Source: Amorphochlora amoebiformis
Lineage: Eukaryota > Cercozoa > Chlorarachniophyceae
Assembly (NCBI GenBank): GCA_054601695.1
Contig: BAAHQB010000070.1
Span: 186,001-250,000, forward strand
Reading direction: 5' to 3'
Length of the DNA stretch: 64,000 bases
Made by a program: the position numbers and the translations under genes. The notes under the pieces were generated by a model that was given only the letters and a program-made list of their open reading frames with translations, was not told the origin of the DNA and searched no databases. Each line of letters begins with the position of its first letter. The stretch's first letter is position 1. This document shows, piece after piece, positions 1 through 36,207 of the stretch.

Positions 1-22
1 CATATATAAAAATATATATATT

Positions 23-53
<31 letters not shown>

Positions 54-83
54 GCGTATATGTATATATATATGTGGTATATA

Positions 84-175
<92 letters not shown>

Positions 176-379
176 TATATATATATAGTATATGTATATA
201 TTTATTTTTACGTATATGTATATATATGTATGTATATATGTGTATATATATGTATACACACACAAATACATATATATATATATATATATATGTATGTATA
301 CATACATAAATATAATATCAAACACACACACACATATATATATATATGCAAATTTATAAGTCTATTTATAAGATATATC

Positions 380-421
<42 letters not shown>

Positions 422-462
422 TGTGCGTGTGTAAATATACATGTACAAGGATATTTATAGAT

Positions 463-529
<67 letters not shown>

Positions 530-607
530 GTATATATATACACATATATTGTGTATATATACATATATATATGTATAAATATATGTAAACATATATATAC
601 ATATATT

Positions 608-647
<40 letters not shown>

Positions 648-780
648 GTATATATATATATATATATACATATAATATATACATATTTATATATGTGTAT
701 ATGTATATATATATACATGTATATACATATACAAAGGTATATATTTACACATAAATGTTAATACAATACATGCTATAGTT
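1..780. repeat. Intronic (TA)n microsatellite block
   Basis: Almost pure TA with interruptions by ATG/CATA/TGTG steps. No gene is visible. By analogy with the rest of the window this is intron of the minus-strand gene at 790-2426. Open frames here read only as Tyr-Ile repeats and are not genes. Confidence 0.9.
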
Positions 781-789
781 TTCATTTAC

Positions 790-1223
790 CTCTTCCCGAG
801 ATGAACCGGATCGCTCTCAACACTATGTGCCACAGGCGGTGAAGGAGAAGGGTTAGAGTGGTTTGGCGGACTATATACATATTGGAGGGTGACTGGGTTA
901 GGAAAAAATAAAGGACTAGAGCTTGAGACATGGGACAGAGAACGAAGGTCGACGCTCAAACGGTACTTGTGAAGGGTATCCTGTCAGGTGGGTTAGGGAT
1001 AGATAAGGATTAGGATAGTTTCTGGGTTATTAGACTAAAACTATCTGGGTTATTAGACTATGAAGTCAGGGTTGGGTGGTCATATGCAGCCTTCTAAGCA
1101 GTTGTAGGGATTGTTGGGTTTGGGTAGGGCTTGATTCACATTAGGTTAGGCTAGTGTGATACGTACATGATTTGGCCCAATAGCTTTCCCTGTGTTCCTG
1201 TTGGACTCCAAGTTGGCATCCTG

Positions 1224-1256
<33 letters not shown>

Positions 1257-1337
1257 ATGTATATATGTGTGTGTATGTATGTATATTATATATATACATA
1301 TAAATATATATATATATATATATATATTTTACATATA

Positions 1338-1370
<33 letters not shown>

Positions 1371-1561
1371 GTACATAATACATATATTTATAATAATACA
1401 TATATATATATATTATATAATATATACTGTAAATCTAAAAATGTCATTTATGTACATATGTATGTACATAATTATATTTATAATACATATATATATATAT
1501 ATATGTATGTATATACACATATATATATATATGATATATATGACATATTTATAAATATGAC

Positions 1562-1622
<61 letters not shown>

Positions 1623-1652
1623 GTGTGTGTGCATGTGTGTATAAATAATGTC

Positions 1653-1751
<99 letters not shown>

Positions 1752-1762
1752 CTGTGTGTGTA

Positions 1763-1823
<61 letters not shown>

Positions 1824-2001
1824 ATATATATATATATATGTATGTATATATATATTATATATATATATATATATACATACAATATATATGTATATATATA
1901 TATATATATAATATATCTTATGTTATGGGACAAGATGAGAGGTAAGAACGACGGGAGGAAGCGAGACAGAATAGAACGAGAGAGGGAGTAAGAGAGAGTT
2001 T

Positions 2002-2047
<46 letters not shown>

Positions 2048-2426
2048 CAAGTCCACTGCATTGCCACCTGATTCCCTCCGCGCGGCGGACTAGCTCCCCC
2101 GGTATTGGGCACAGGCTGACGTGGTGCTGCTTTCTCCTCCTTTGGGGGAGTTGATGGGCGTGGGTGGGGTCTCGGGTAGTGTGCTGCTGAGGCTGCAGAG
2201 TGGCTGGTCTCCTTGGCGTGTTTGACATCTCCAGATCTCTCCACGTCCATTTCCTTCGGGACCGACAATCTTCCACTTTTGTTGGGGGTCGGGAGGGATA
2301 GCGCATCGTCGAGGTGGGAGTCGCCCTGGTTAGGGTTGGAGAGTTCAGGGTTTGAATATATGCACTCTTTTGAGGGTATAACGGCACCGGAATATCAAAA
2401 GCATCGTCATCATAGTCCTCGTCGGC
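790..2426 (-). CDS. Acidic/proline-rich disordered protein, partial (middle exons)
   Basis: Not recognised. Four exons on the minus strand join in frame: 2388-2426, 2068-2325, 1167-1220 and 790-815. The first begins after a strong polypyrimidine tract and acceptor and encodes an acidic patch ([13 protein letters not shown]). The second gives 86 polar residues rich in P, S, K, E and H, for example [18 protein letters not shown]. Exon three is [18 protein letters not shown]. There is no fold, signal peptide or membrane segment, so the visible part is probably disordered. The start codon exon (expected within about 300 bp upstream, 2427-2725) was not found, and the 3' end lies beyond the left edge or in unread TA-rich sequence. 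The first intron (2326-2387) is only 62 nt; the next one carries long TA and GA tracts. The gene is divergent from DRC4. Confidence 0.55.
1221..2067. repeat. Intronic TA tracts plus (GA)n tract
   Basis: Intron between two exons of the left-edge minus-strand gene. It holds TA runs (longest about 1655-1750) and a (GA)n run at about 2004-2040, next to the 5' splice site of the minus-strand exon ending at 2068. Confidence 0.85.
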
Positions 2427-2725
2427 CTGCCAAGGAAAACAAATCAAAAGAAATATACAAAACTAGAGATCATCGAGTGAAGAAAAATGGGATCTTCGAT
2501 AACATCGACATGGTGAACTCCATGTATGATGGACTCATTTTCAAGACGGGCTGGCAGAAAGGAAAGGATGAACCATTTCGTGTGTCAAACCCCGAAACAG
2601 TAAACCGCCACGTTTGTGTATCATATATCAAGTCTTATCCTAAATCAATATCTGGATTTTAGAATCTAAATTGTCGGCTGTGGCGGGAGAAGGAGTTTCT
2701 CCTCGGGCAGCCTCTTCCTTGCATC

Positions 2726-11796
<9,071 letters not shown>

Positions 11797-12433
11797 GACC
11801 TTGAGTCGATCAGCTGTTGGCATCCTCTAGATCCTGTCGGTAGGCTAGTACCATTAGTTTCAGTAGTAGTTAGACTACTCGTGCATAGTCTAGATGGAAA
11901 TCATTATATTTTTTATTTGAATTTGGATGTAGACTAGTCAACTAGATATAGAGCCGATGTACTAGATCTAACTAGTAGATCTAGTAGATGTAGGATCACG
12001 GATTTATAGATACTGGATATGCAATCATCTAGATCATAGCACTAGTCTGTAGTAGGATCTTTTTCAGTATTAGGATCTCTTGGGTCTAGAGCTTCTAGAA
12101 CTACTAGTAGTCTAGGTAGTCGCCCAAACATCTCTTAGGTCAAGTACCTAGAGTACTAGTCTCTAGATCGAGTCTAGTGGTCACTTAATATTCAAGCTGG
12201 ACTTTAACTATTTAACTTAGTTGGATTATTGAATTACTACTAGTACTAACTAGACTAAATGAAGTTGTATGTTGATATCTAGAATACTTTATCTAGTTTA
12301 TACTATCTAGACTATATACTAGATATAGAGATATAGACTGAGGCAGTAGTAATTACACAACTATCGTTTCTTGATTCGCGGCAATCCTTTTCATCTTTAC
12401 TAAGATCTATCAAAGATTCCTGAATCACCGTTA
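11797..12433. other. Convergent intergenic spacer, CTAG-rich
   Basis: Lies between the DRC4 and LRRC40 stop codons. It has very many CTAG, CTAGT and AGATCTAG motifs between 11800 and 12330 and no long TA tract. No gene seen. It presumably holds both 3' UTRs and poly(A) sites. Confidence 0.75.
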
Positions 12434-12785
12434 CTAATTGATTTCATCTAAAAGTGGATCTCCAAACGGTATCCTCTGCTGCAGCCACTTGAGTATCGCC
12501 TCAGTGCCCCTCTGCAGTGTTGCCCCCCTAAGGCGCCTGGCAAATTATATATATATATATATATATATACTTATATGTAATTAATATATACATACATACA
12601 CTTCTAATATATATATACATGTATATATATACATATGTATATATATGTATATTATATGTAAAAATATATTATATCTAGTATATGCATATAGATATATAAT
12701 ATATGTATGTATATATGTAAACAATATATATATATATATATATATATATTGTACATATACACATATATATATATATATATATACG

Positions 12786-12816
<31 letters not shown>

Positions 12817-13064
12817 ATATGTATATGCATAAATGACATATACATATACACAATATATATATTATATAATTATTTATTTATATATATATATTATATATAT
12901 ATATATATATGTATATATGTTATATAAAAATGTTTTTATGTATACATATATATATATATATATATAATATTGTATATATGTATAGTATATAAATATTTAT
13001 AAATATCATATTTATGCACATGTTTATATGTGTGTGTATGCGTATACGTATATTTATACTTGTA

Positions 13065-13109
<45 letters not shown>

Positions 13110-13439
13110 ATAGCTGTATATGTATATATATATATATATATTATACATATATATATTTATACACACCTGAAGAGATTCCCTGTGACCTTAAGTGACTTGA
13201 GGTTCTTGCATGCAGCGAGCTCCAGCGGCAATTTTCGAAGAGAATTATTCTCCAAGCTCAGATTCTGGAGCTTGGGAAGGTACCGAAGCCCGTCTCCCAG
13301 TTTCTTAATTGTTGTATATTATTACTTTTAGTGTCAGGATCTTCAGTATATTTTACAAGAGGGAAGATGGATGTGGAAAAGAGAAGGTCAGTGAGAATGT
13401 GTAAATAATATATATATATATATGTAAATAGTACATATA

Positions 13440-13475
<36 letters not shown>

Positions 13476-13504
13476 AATATTTATCTTTGATGCATATAGA
13501 TATG

Positions 13505-13538
<34 letters not shown>

Positions 13539-13789
13539 TACCGCAACATCTATACATATATATATATGTATATACATATATCACAACGTATATACATATA
13601 TGTATAAATAATATGAAATACGTATGTATACACGTATGTAGATTTATGTAGATATATACATATATATATATATATATATCTATATATATACGTCTAGAAT
13701 TACCTCTAAGCTGTTGTTTCCAATATCCAAAGTAGAAAGTTCCGTGAGTTTTCCTTCTAACTTGGGCAACTGACAGCATTAATGAATAC

Positions 13790-13824
<35 letters not shown>

Positions 13825-14001
13825 TATTGATATATATTGATAGAGCATCAATATAGAAGCATAGATAGATGCGGCTCGATGAGTAGATTCAATACAGTGC
13901 GACAGAGTTGTGATAGGTATGCACGAGATCGCTAGAGATCCCGGAGATGCTCGGAGATTACCTTGCCAGTAGTACTGGGTAGTGCCGGGTAGTACCGGGC
14001 T

Positions 14002-14041
<40 letters not shown>

Positions 14042-14528
14042 TATATAATATATCGTGACACAGCGTGACATCACGCCATGTCACACTTCCAGAACTTTCC
14101 CGAAGATTCTAGTGTGTTCGAGAAGTTAGAAAGTCCCTAGAAATTTCCTGAATGAACTGCTTGAGAATTACCCTTTATCATAATCCAAACGGAAACGGAC
14201 TTCAATTGAACTCTGGACTATCATCTACTATACCACTGCGCTAACAATATATATTACATATATGTATATGTATACATGTATATGTATATGTACATATATA
14301 TATATATATATATATGTAATGTTTACTCAGTATTTAGAGCTTAGAGCTTTCGCAGATATTCGTATTAATATGTATTTATATCAAGATCTATGTTAGGGCT
14401 TCTACCTCTCGTATACTGTTGTGGGTAAGCAAGAGGTCTTGCAGAGACGTTAGCTGGAGAATGCTGGGTGTAGTATATATTATACATGTATACAAATATT
14501 ACATATATATATATATAAAACATATATT

Positions 14529-14575
<47 letters not shown>

Positions 14576-14651
14576 CATATTTGTAATTATAGAAATGTAC
14601 CAAGATTCAAAAATTGCATTGGAAAATATAATATATGTGTATGTTTATATC

Positions 14652-14684
<33 letters not shown>

Positions 14685-14758
14685 GTTTGAAATTAGGTAT
14701 ACATACATCATATGATGTGGCATATGTTTGAAATTAGTTATACATCATATGATGTGAC

Positions 14759-14803
<45 letters not shown>

Positions 14804-15727
14804 GTTCATTTACATATGAAATACTACTTACACGAGAATATACCTCATAGGAAACTCTGATAGTCTGTTGGCCCTGAGGTCAAGAATCGTAAGGTTTTTC
14901 GCAAACGCGAGCTCGCGAGGGAGAGATTCAATCTTATTCTTGAACAGGTAAAGCTCCTTCAGGCTGCGAAGCTATCGATAACATATATATATATATATAT
15001 ATATAACATATAATAAAGTATACATTATTAGTATATATATACATATATATATATATATAATATATATCTTATATATATATAAATATATATATGTATATAT
15101 ATATATAAATATTATATTATATATATATATATATATATTTACATTACATATATATATTATATATTATGTATGTATACATGTATGTAGATATGACAAATAT
15201 GTATATATACATGTATGTAGGTATTATTTGGCATACTTGTATATATATTTATGCGCTAATATTCACATATATATATATATATCTTTATACATATATATAT
15301 ATATATATATTATATCTATTACATATACATATAAATATATATATACACATATATATTATATAATATATATATATATATATTATATTATGTATATATACAT
15401 GTATGTAGGTATGCCAAATATGTATATATACATGTATGTAGGTATTATTTGGCATACTTGTATATATATTTATGCGCTAATATTCACATATATATATATA
15501 TATATACATATATATCTTTATATATATATGTATATATATATGATATAAGTATGTACATGCATATACAACTAAGTTTGTATAAATACATATGTACATATAT
15601 ATATACATATATATATATATAGATAATATATATATATATATATATATATATAATGCGGACTGCATTATAATTAATACGTGTATAAATAAATATACAATGT
15701 GTAGATATGTATATACACACATGTATG

Positions 15728-15774
<47 letters not shown>

Positions 15775-16400
15775 TATGATGTCTCACTTACATACATCAT
15801 ACATCATAATTCCCAGCTGTACCACCCCTCTGCTGCATCCCAACCCGACTACCTGAGCAATCTGCGGCGGTAAGCAGCCAAGCATGTTCTCAGAGAGGTT
15901 GAGAATCGTGAGGGACTGCAGATGAGAAAAGTGATTGGGAAGCGATTCGAGCTTGTTTTTCGTTGCGATCAAGACTTGAAGATCTTTCACTTCGTAGACC
16001 TGTGGTTGGTGAGATTTATATGTGAGTGTGTGAGGGTGTGTATGGATGGAATGCCGGGCGTATGTGATATATATTCTTATGTATGTGTATTTATGTGCAC
16101 AATAATGATAGTATTGAGAATAATAACAATACTAGCATCAATAACAATTGTAATAATAAATACATATATGTATATATATATATTATATATGTATATATAT
16201 ATATATATATAAATATATGCATATATATATATATACATATATGTATATATATATATGTATAAATATACAATATGTGTATGTTTACGTGTATATAATGTTT
16301 AAAAACCTATACATATGTATGTGCTTATTCAGATATTTCTATATATATTTACATATTTATGAATATATGTACATAAATATTTTGATATATATATATATAC

Positions 16401-16435
<35 letters not shown>

Positions 16436-16572
16436 GTATATATATGTATATTTATTTATTTATGTATAACATGTGCGTGAATATGTACACATTACTAATG
16501 ATAGTATTAATAATAATAACATATATATAAATATATATGTATATATTTATATATGTATATATATACATTTAA

Positions 16573-16617
<45 letters not shown>

Positions 16618-16657
16618 CACATATATATATGTGTGTGTATAAATATGTTTTATATAT

Positions 16658-16689
<32 letters not shown>

Positions 16690-16992
16690 AATATATATAT
16701 GTTTACTTGTATATAATACATAAAAACGTATTATATGATATGTATGTACATCCATCAAGAGATAGGATAACGTATATAAGTATATATATATATATATATA
16801 TAGGATATACATATATATATGTATATATATTATATATATATATATATATATATTAATGTTTGCACATATAGATATTGTACACATACTATATGCATACTTG
16901 GGTGGGTAGTTGGGAAAGGCCTTGGTTGGAAAAGTCAAGCTTTTTGGAGCTTGATCCATACAAAATCTGGCGTTTCAACTCGTGGTCGCCTA

Positions 16993-17034
<42 letters not shown>

Positions 17035-17054
17035 AGTATATATATATATGTAAG

Positions 17055-17085
<31 letters not shown>

Positions 17086-17167
17086 TCTATCTATATACAT
17101 ACACTGCGTAATTATATATACATATAGATGTAAAAATATATACGTATTATATGCTTTTATTGATATA

Positions 17168-17221
<54 letters not shown>

Positions 17222-17253
17222 TATTTCATCCATCCAGATCATTGAGTATATGT

Positions 17254-17305
<52 letters not shown>

Positions 17306-17370
17306 ATATGTATATACATCTACTTCATCTACCCAGATAATTGAGTATATATATATATATATATATATGT

Positions 17371-17453
<83 letters not shown>

Positions 17454-17551
17454 CATGTGTGTGTACAGAGAGAGATGTATAAATCTTACATTATATATAT
17501 ATATATATATGCACATTTACATATATATATTATGAATATGTATAAATATGT

Positions 17552-17587
<36 letters not shown>

Positions 17588-18211
17588 CTGCATTTGTGTC
17601 TATGTGTTTGCATACTTTGTTCCTTTCGATCCTTAGCGTCAATGTCAGTTCTAATCCTACACATGTATACATATATATATAAATATGTATATATATACAT
17701 ATTTGTGTATACACGTATGTAATATACACATAAATGTATACATATATATATATATGTGTGTGTATCTGAACACATATATATTCAAAATACGCAACGGTGC
17801 ACAGAACAACAAAGGAGACGAACCTAGTCCTGAGATATCGCTTTACGGACGAGATCTGCGCGCTCATGAGCGACTTCTTGAATGCTCGCAGCGGGTTTCC
17901 GCTGAACTTGAGGATATTCAGAGGCTCGATCAAGCTAAAATGAATAGAGAAAAATTAGGCAGTTTTCTCGTAACCGATTTCGAGGGGTTTTGACCCGATT
18001 TCGCCGGGCAGCGAGGAGAGGTTGTTATTCGTGAGATCGAGGGTACGGAGGGACTTGAGGTCACCGATCTGATTTAGATTTGGTTTTGATATGCTTGTAT
18101 ACACATGTATGTATCCACATATATAATTACATGTATATATATATTATATATATAGAAATAACATATACTTATGTATATACATACATATGTTAATATATAT
18201 ATGTATATACA

Positions 18212-18243
<32 letters not shown>

Positions 18244-18639
18244 GTATACATTGATATATGTACATTAATACAAAGATATATTTAATATGTACATATACAC
18301 ATATACACATACATATATACATATACATATGTATACATATCGTATTTAATATAATGTATTTAAACTCACATAACATATATATGTATACATACATATATAT
18401 ATATATACGTTACGTAAATATATATATGTATATATAAACATATATACATATCAATAAAAATACATATATATATATACATATACAAATACCTTGGGAGAGA
18501 TCTTGGAAATAGAATTACCAGAAACGTTTATGAAACTTAGCTTAGGATAATCCTCCACCTGTACAACATAACCCCTTTTGTATTACAAAAACACATAGGT
18601 TTACATGTTGCAAACAAATACTTGCTTAGCCACACACGC

Positions 18640-18673
<34 letters not shown>

Positions 18674-19024
18674 TATATATATGCAATATGTATGTATATA
18701 TATATATATATACATACATATATATACATATATATATGTATATATATATATAATTCACAGAATGTACATATATGTATGTATATGTTTGTATATATATATA
18801 TATATATTATATATTGAACAATATATATATATATATATGTATATACATATGTGTATGTGTATGTATGTATGTATGTATATATGTATATACATATATGTAT
18901 GTGTATGTATGTATGTATATATATATATATTTTACATATACATATATTACATATACATATATTACATATTAATAATTTGGTATATATATTAACAGTATAT
19001 TACAGTATAGTATATATATATATA

Positions 19025-19089
<65 letters not shown>

Positions 19090-19574
19090 GCACATGTTAT
19101 AACATACGTTCATACACTCATAAAACACACACCCCATCAATAGAGCGCAACGAGTTATCACTAAAGTTGATCTCCGTTATGGTCTTAGGAAGAGCCGGCA
19201 GACTTGAAATACTGTTCATCTGTCAAGAAAGGGTTAGCTCACAGCTTAAACTCAGTCTTTGGGGCTTAGGTTGAATGTTTAATTATGCTGAAGGATTGAC
19301 TTCACCAGCATTTCGTTTGTTAGGAGTTTTTACCGTGAGATCGAGAACAGTGATCTTGGAAATAGAGAGGTCCGGTAGGCCTTACATTTATGGTTCATTA
19401 ATTTGGCTTCGTTGGATGAGATTAGGACTACAATCGGTAGGTTAGCGTATATATACATTTATATATATATATATATGTTTAACGGGCGGTTAGGATTAGG
19501 AATGTTGTAGGTGAGATACTTTCGAGCGCATTACGGGCGAGTTCAAGGGTCTCTAGATTTGCTAGGCTGGGAAA

Positions 19575-19613
<39 letters not shown>

Positions 19614-19917
19614 TGTCGATGTATGTGTATAAATGTAATTTAAGATTTACACATATATACACACATATATACATACATATATATATATATATATATATTT
19701 ATATACATATATAATATGCATATATACATGCATGTATATAAATGTAACTTTACATATATTGTATTTGAGCTTCCCTAAATTTATGAAACTACCGAGTAAT
19801 TCCCTGAGGCAGAGATCTTAGCTTATTCTCAGAGAGATTCAAAACGCGAAGGGTTTTCAGATCTGAGATGCATTATATGTAAGTGTTACACATTTGAAAA
19901 CAATTTGGTATATTCAA

Positions 19918-20002
<85 letters not shown>

Positions 20003-20047
20003 TTAAGTGTATTAAAAAAAAAAAAAGCTATAAAAATTTGTGTTTAT

Positions 20048-20099
<52 letters not shown>

Positions 20100-20160
20100 T
20101 ATGTATATATATTCGTATACATACATGTATGTATATACATAAATATAAATATATATATAC

Positions 20161-20196
<36 letters not shown>

Positions 20197-20330
20197 TCGA
20201 ACATATGCATATATCACACACACACATCGCTGGAGGTCAGCAAGGACCTCGTTAGCGAGTAAGCTAGATGTCAGCAAGGCTTAGGGGTGCCTTGGCATAT
20301 CTATATATATATTATATATTCTTATATATA

Positions 20331-20419
<89 letters not shown>

Positions 20420-21143
20420 CATACATATATATATATACATACATCCGTGTTTGTGCAAATTGTTCAGCATACCTCCAATCTTTTGGGGGAGCTCAACGAG
20501 ACAGTTTTTCGTAAGGTTGAGAACCGATAGATTCGACAGCACGCACAACGACTCGGGGAGACGTGTGAGCTTGTTTTCCTATTCGATGGTATGTTACAAA
20601 TTTATTTCTTAAAGTTAAATCTCGCATACATCACATATATAAAGTAATACAGACCTGGAGCCACAGCTCACCCAGTGGCGATCCAGGGCGGAATGCATGG
20701 TCGCTGATGCCTATGGATTATTGGACAGTGTGTGGATTTAGACTTAATAATATTCTTCAAGTTTTCTCTTCCGTATCTGGTGGCCCCAAACATAAGCGCT
20801 TATTAGGAAGTGTAGAGTACTTGTCAAGGAGTTGTGGTCGCACTTGAGGCTTCTGAGAAACTCGAGGCCTCCAATCTCGGCCGGAATGGTGGAGATCTTG
20901 TTGTAACTTAGGACGAGCCTCTCTATGGTCTCCCAGGCCTCGACAGATTTGGGGATGACCTTGACCTCATTGTGTGTCACGTCGACGGACTTGAGCTCAG
21001 AAGCTTCCCACCACTTTTCACCTGGATGTTTTGTAATTCTTCGTTAAATTCATGTACTACATGATACTACATAAAATAAACATATATAGATATATATATA
21101 TTTAAATATATGCGTATATATATATAATATATATATATATATA

Positions 21144-21241
<98 letters not shown>

Positions 21242-21356
21242 CATATATATATATATACATGTGTGGATATATATATATAATTATATACATATATATATAT
21301 ATATATATATGTGTGGGTATATATACAAACATATATATATACAACTACATATATAT

Positions 21357-21391
<35 letters not shown>

Positions 21392-21489
21392 TATGTACAT
21401 ACATACACATAAACATACATACATATATACTTATATATATATATATATATACATGTATATGTATGTATATACATATATATATACACACA

Positions 21490-21520
<31 letters not shown>

Positions 21521-21562
21521 TTATATATACACACATATATATATATATATATATATAATCAC

Positions 21563-21598
<36 letters not shown>

Positions 21599-21620
21599 TA
21601 GATATATCTGCATACACATA

Positions 21621-21705
<85 letters not shown>

Positions 21706-21847
21706 TACATACATTATATATATATATATACATACAATATATATATATATATATATATGATACACATACATACATATATATTATGTATATACATATGCAC
21801 ACATACATATACATATATGTACACATATACACATAAATTATGCATAC

Positions 21848-21911
<64 letters not shown>

Positions 21912-22352
21912 TGTATATATTATATACATATGCATATTAGTGTACGTACACATATATACTACAGAACATACATCATAACATTTTTCCATATCTGTTATTG
22001 CACATACATGTAGAATAGTTGCATACCCTCTCCCAGATTCTTCTGGTCGTTGAGAGCAAAAGCTGGTATGAGAGAGTGAATGTCAGAACTAGAGATCAGT
22101 TTGTGACGTTCTGCAGTCACCTTCGGGGGGAATTTCGACAATTCCGCGGCCAGAAAGGCGCAGTTGGCCAGTCTTTCGAGCCGTGGAGTAGACCTTTTCG
22201 AGAGTCTTCCCGCCTAGTACTTGGACGTTCACTCCGCCTCCAAAGCCGGGTTTGCGTTTGCCTTTCCCTGCGAAGCCCGGGTTGCGTTTGCTGTGTTGAA
22301 TATAATCTCTTTCCGAAAGAGCTACGTGGCTTTTAGACCAAAGGAATGTCAT
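12434..22352 (-). CDS. LRRC40: Leucine-rich repeat protein, LRRC40 type
   Basis: Cytoplasmic LRR-only protein of unknown biochemical role, related to SHOC2-like scaffolds. Exons from the 5' end: 22121-22352, 22027-22062, 20821-21021, 20655-20710, 20473-20578, 19793-19862, 19520-19566, 19334-19380, 19133-19219, 18490-18558, 17995-18068, 17824-17934, 17616-17656, 16898-16989, 15853-15999, 14844-14971, 14406-14463, 13704-13769, 13167-13303, 12434-12536. All phases agree and give 635 aa (human 602). Diagnostic non-repeat parts match LRRC40: N-terminal [19 protein letters not shown] and [19 protein letters not shown], mid-protein [17 protein letters not shown], and C-terminal [14 protein letters not shown] before the TAG stop. 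Between them run LxxLxLxxNxLxxLP repeats. The start ATG at 22352 is the first in frame; the N-terminus with KRNPGF/KRKPGF repeats differs from animals. The gene converges on DRC4 and diverges from the Mpv17 gene. Confidence 0.94.
14672..14762. repeat. Short tandem duplication in an LRRC40 intron
   Basis: Two copies of a unit of about 40 bp containing TGTTTGAAATTAG and ATCATATGATGTG (14683 and 14726). The ATCATATGAT core is itself palindromic. Confidence 0.7.
15169..15490. repeat. 220-bp tandem duplication in an LRRC40 intron
   Basis: About 100 bp starting near 15169 recurs near 15389 with the same order of motifs: ATACATGTATGTAG, then GGTATTATTTGGCATACTTG and TTTATGCGCTAATATTCACA. Between the copies lies TA-rich DNA. 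Confidence 0.85.
17215..17350. repeat. Diverged direct repeat around a TA tract
   Basis: Two copies of a unit of about 38 bp beginning ACATCTA and ending ATTGAGTATAT (17216 and 17315), separated by a TA tract, within an LRRC40 intron. Confidence 0.65.
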
Positions 22353-22901
22353 CTACATATTATGTTCTAGCGTGTCTCAAAATTGATTTTGCACCTATAG
22401 AGCGGAGATTATAAATTAAAAGTGCAACTATGAGTACAGAAAACCCTGATATACGTGTGTGCTGCGTTGGTTTTTATCCATGCATCGGAACGCCATCTAC
22501 ATTGATCCGCATTACATCTCTTGTAATCATACATGAACACACATATCTCGTGCACAAAATTTCACCCTGATCGCGTCATACAGGCTAATTCCACACCTCA
22601 AGCTTACCCGAATCGCCCCTTTTGTTGGCGTCGAATCGCCATCGGATCAAAAGTGTGACAGAAGGTTACGTCACACCGAGTGCGGAATCCACGGAGCCCA
22701 CAAATTGTGTCGCTTCTGAGCGATTTATTACTTGATTTTGAGCGATCTATTATTTGATTCTGAGCGATTTATTATTTGATGGAATCCGATCCAACCAATT
22801 TCCCGTGACATCACGGATACACACAACGTCCCCCGGTTGCGTTGCCTGGAACCCACCACTGGGCCACCAGGGGAGCTGCGCGCCACCCCCCCCTTGGGAA
22901 C
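22353..22901. promoter_or_regulatory. Divergent promoter region, LRRC40 / Mpv17 gene
   Basis: About 550 bp between the two start codons. It is free of TA tracts, with mixed base composition. It contains a threefold 22-bp repeat at 22717-22780. No TATA box or initiator could be assigned with confidence. Confidence 0.5.
22717..22780. repeat. Three tandem 22-bp units
   Basis: Units at 22717, 22739 and 22761 with consensus TGAGCGATTTATTATTTGAT; each differs from the consensus by one or two bases. Located about 120 bp upstream of the Mpv17-family start. Confidence 0.9.
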
Positions 22902-29093
<6,192 letters not shown>

Positions 29094-29113
29094 GGAGCAA
29101 TATGGGAGACTGA

Positions 29114-35113
<6,000 letters not shown>

Positions 35114-36200
35114 CTCACTAGGTAGAGCTACGCGTACACACGAGTGCGTAACATGATCGACGGTTCATTCTTCCACATACGCACTAGGCCATCGAGTTGT
35201 ACTAGTTGTGCATGTTGTGTCGATGTCACGATCGATAATAAATGTACATACCTGGATATTCTTTTGAGTACTTCATCTAGCTCCGTACTAGTCATATATC
35301 TATCTACTAGATCTAGACTGTCGATGTTGTTCCCGATGATCTTGATCAGTGATCATACTCTCTAGACTCTAGATACTACCTCCAGTACCTACTAGTACTA
35401 GCCTAGTCTAGCTAGTACTTAACTACAGCTAGTATCTAGACAATTCTAGAGTATAGCTACATGTACTAGTTCTAGTAGTTGTACTTTAGTTACTAGATTC
35501 AGCATACATAAGACTTGCTGTACATGTACATGTACAGCTAGTCACTATTATGACCTTAATCAGACGAGATTCTCGAATTACTAGAATTATGCAATCAAAC
35601 TAGTCAAAACAATATACACTTTTTGTATACTCGCACAATCTCGACAATTGTACCTACTAGACCAAATTAGTTGCCGTACGGTCACTCATTAGTAAGACTT
35701 ATAAAATCCTGTCATCTAGATTACAGCACCCACCGACATGGTATGGTAACTCACCGTGACCTCTCACTCCCCACACCTGTCAAAAAATGCACACAAAGCT
35801 CCGCGAGTTTTTCGCGCCCCGCACCCCACATCTAGTTTTGAACTCGTGGTGATTTTCAGGCTAGTTTCTGGATCCTATTAAGGCAGTAGGAAGGCATCCA
35901 TATTTTTGCATTTTGGATATCAAGATATGAATATCTAGCTATCGTAGTTTAATATACAGATAAAAGGAATATGGATATCAAGATATCTTGCATTAGATAG
36001 TCTCTCTGTATGACCAGGTTATTGGTGACGTCCGCGGGACAGTCTTCCGATGCGGTTGAGGTACAACGCCACGTCTCTTTCCCCAAATACACTACCCTTT
36101 GATTTAGAGGGCCCTCAGCGTATTCCCTAAATTGTTGGTTGTTGATACATGTGATAATTTTTCTCGGTTGGGACCCGGGGGGGCGTTGTGGTCTTTTTTT
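35114..36200. other. CTAG-rich spacer after the EF-hand gene
   Basis: Dense CTAG, TAGTACTAG and TCTAGA motifs from 35115 to about 35720, then mixed sequence with GATATC-rich stretches (35905-35995). No TA microsatellites. No gene recognised here. Confidence 0.7.
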
Positions 36201-36207
36201 GGGCTAT

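Noticed and set aside
1-1991. Long open frames reading as Tyr/Ile/Val repeats, here and in nearly every TA tract
   Set aside because: They are translations of (TA)n in any frame, without conserved sequence, and lie inside introns defined by the flanking exons.
2477-2662. Plus-strand frame with MYDGLIFKTGWQKGKDEPF just upstream of DRC4
   Set aside because: It reads naturally but has no join to DRC4, whose N-terminus is accounted for. It may be 5' UTR or opposite-strand sequence.
22019-22336. Plus-strand frame of 105 codons at the LRRC40 5' end
   Set aside because: It is antisense to LRRC40 exons 1-2, which match the family in phase.
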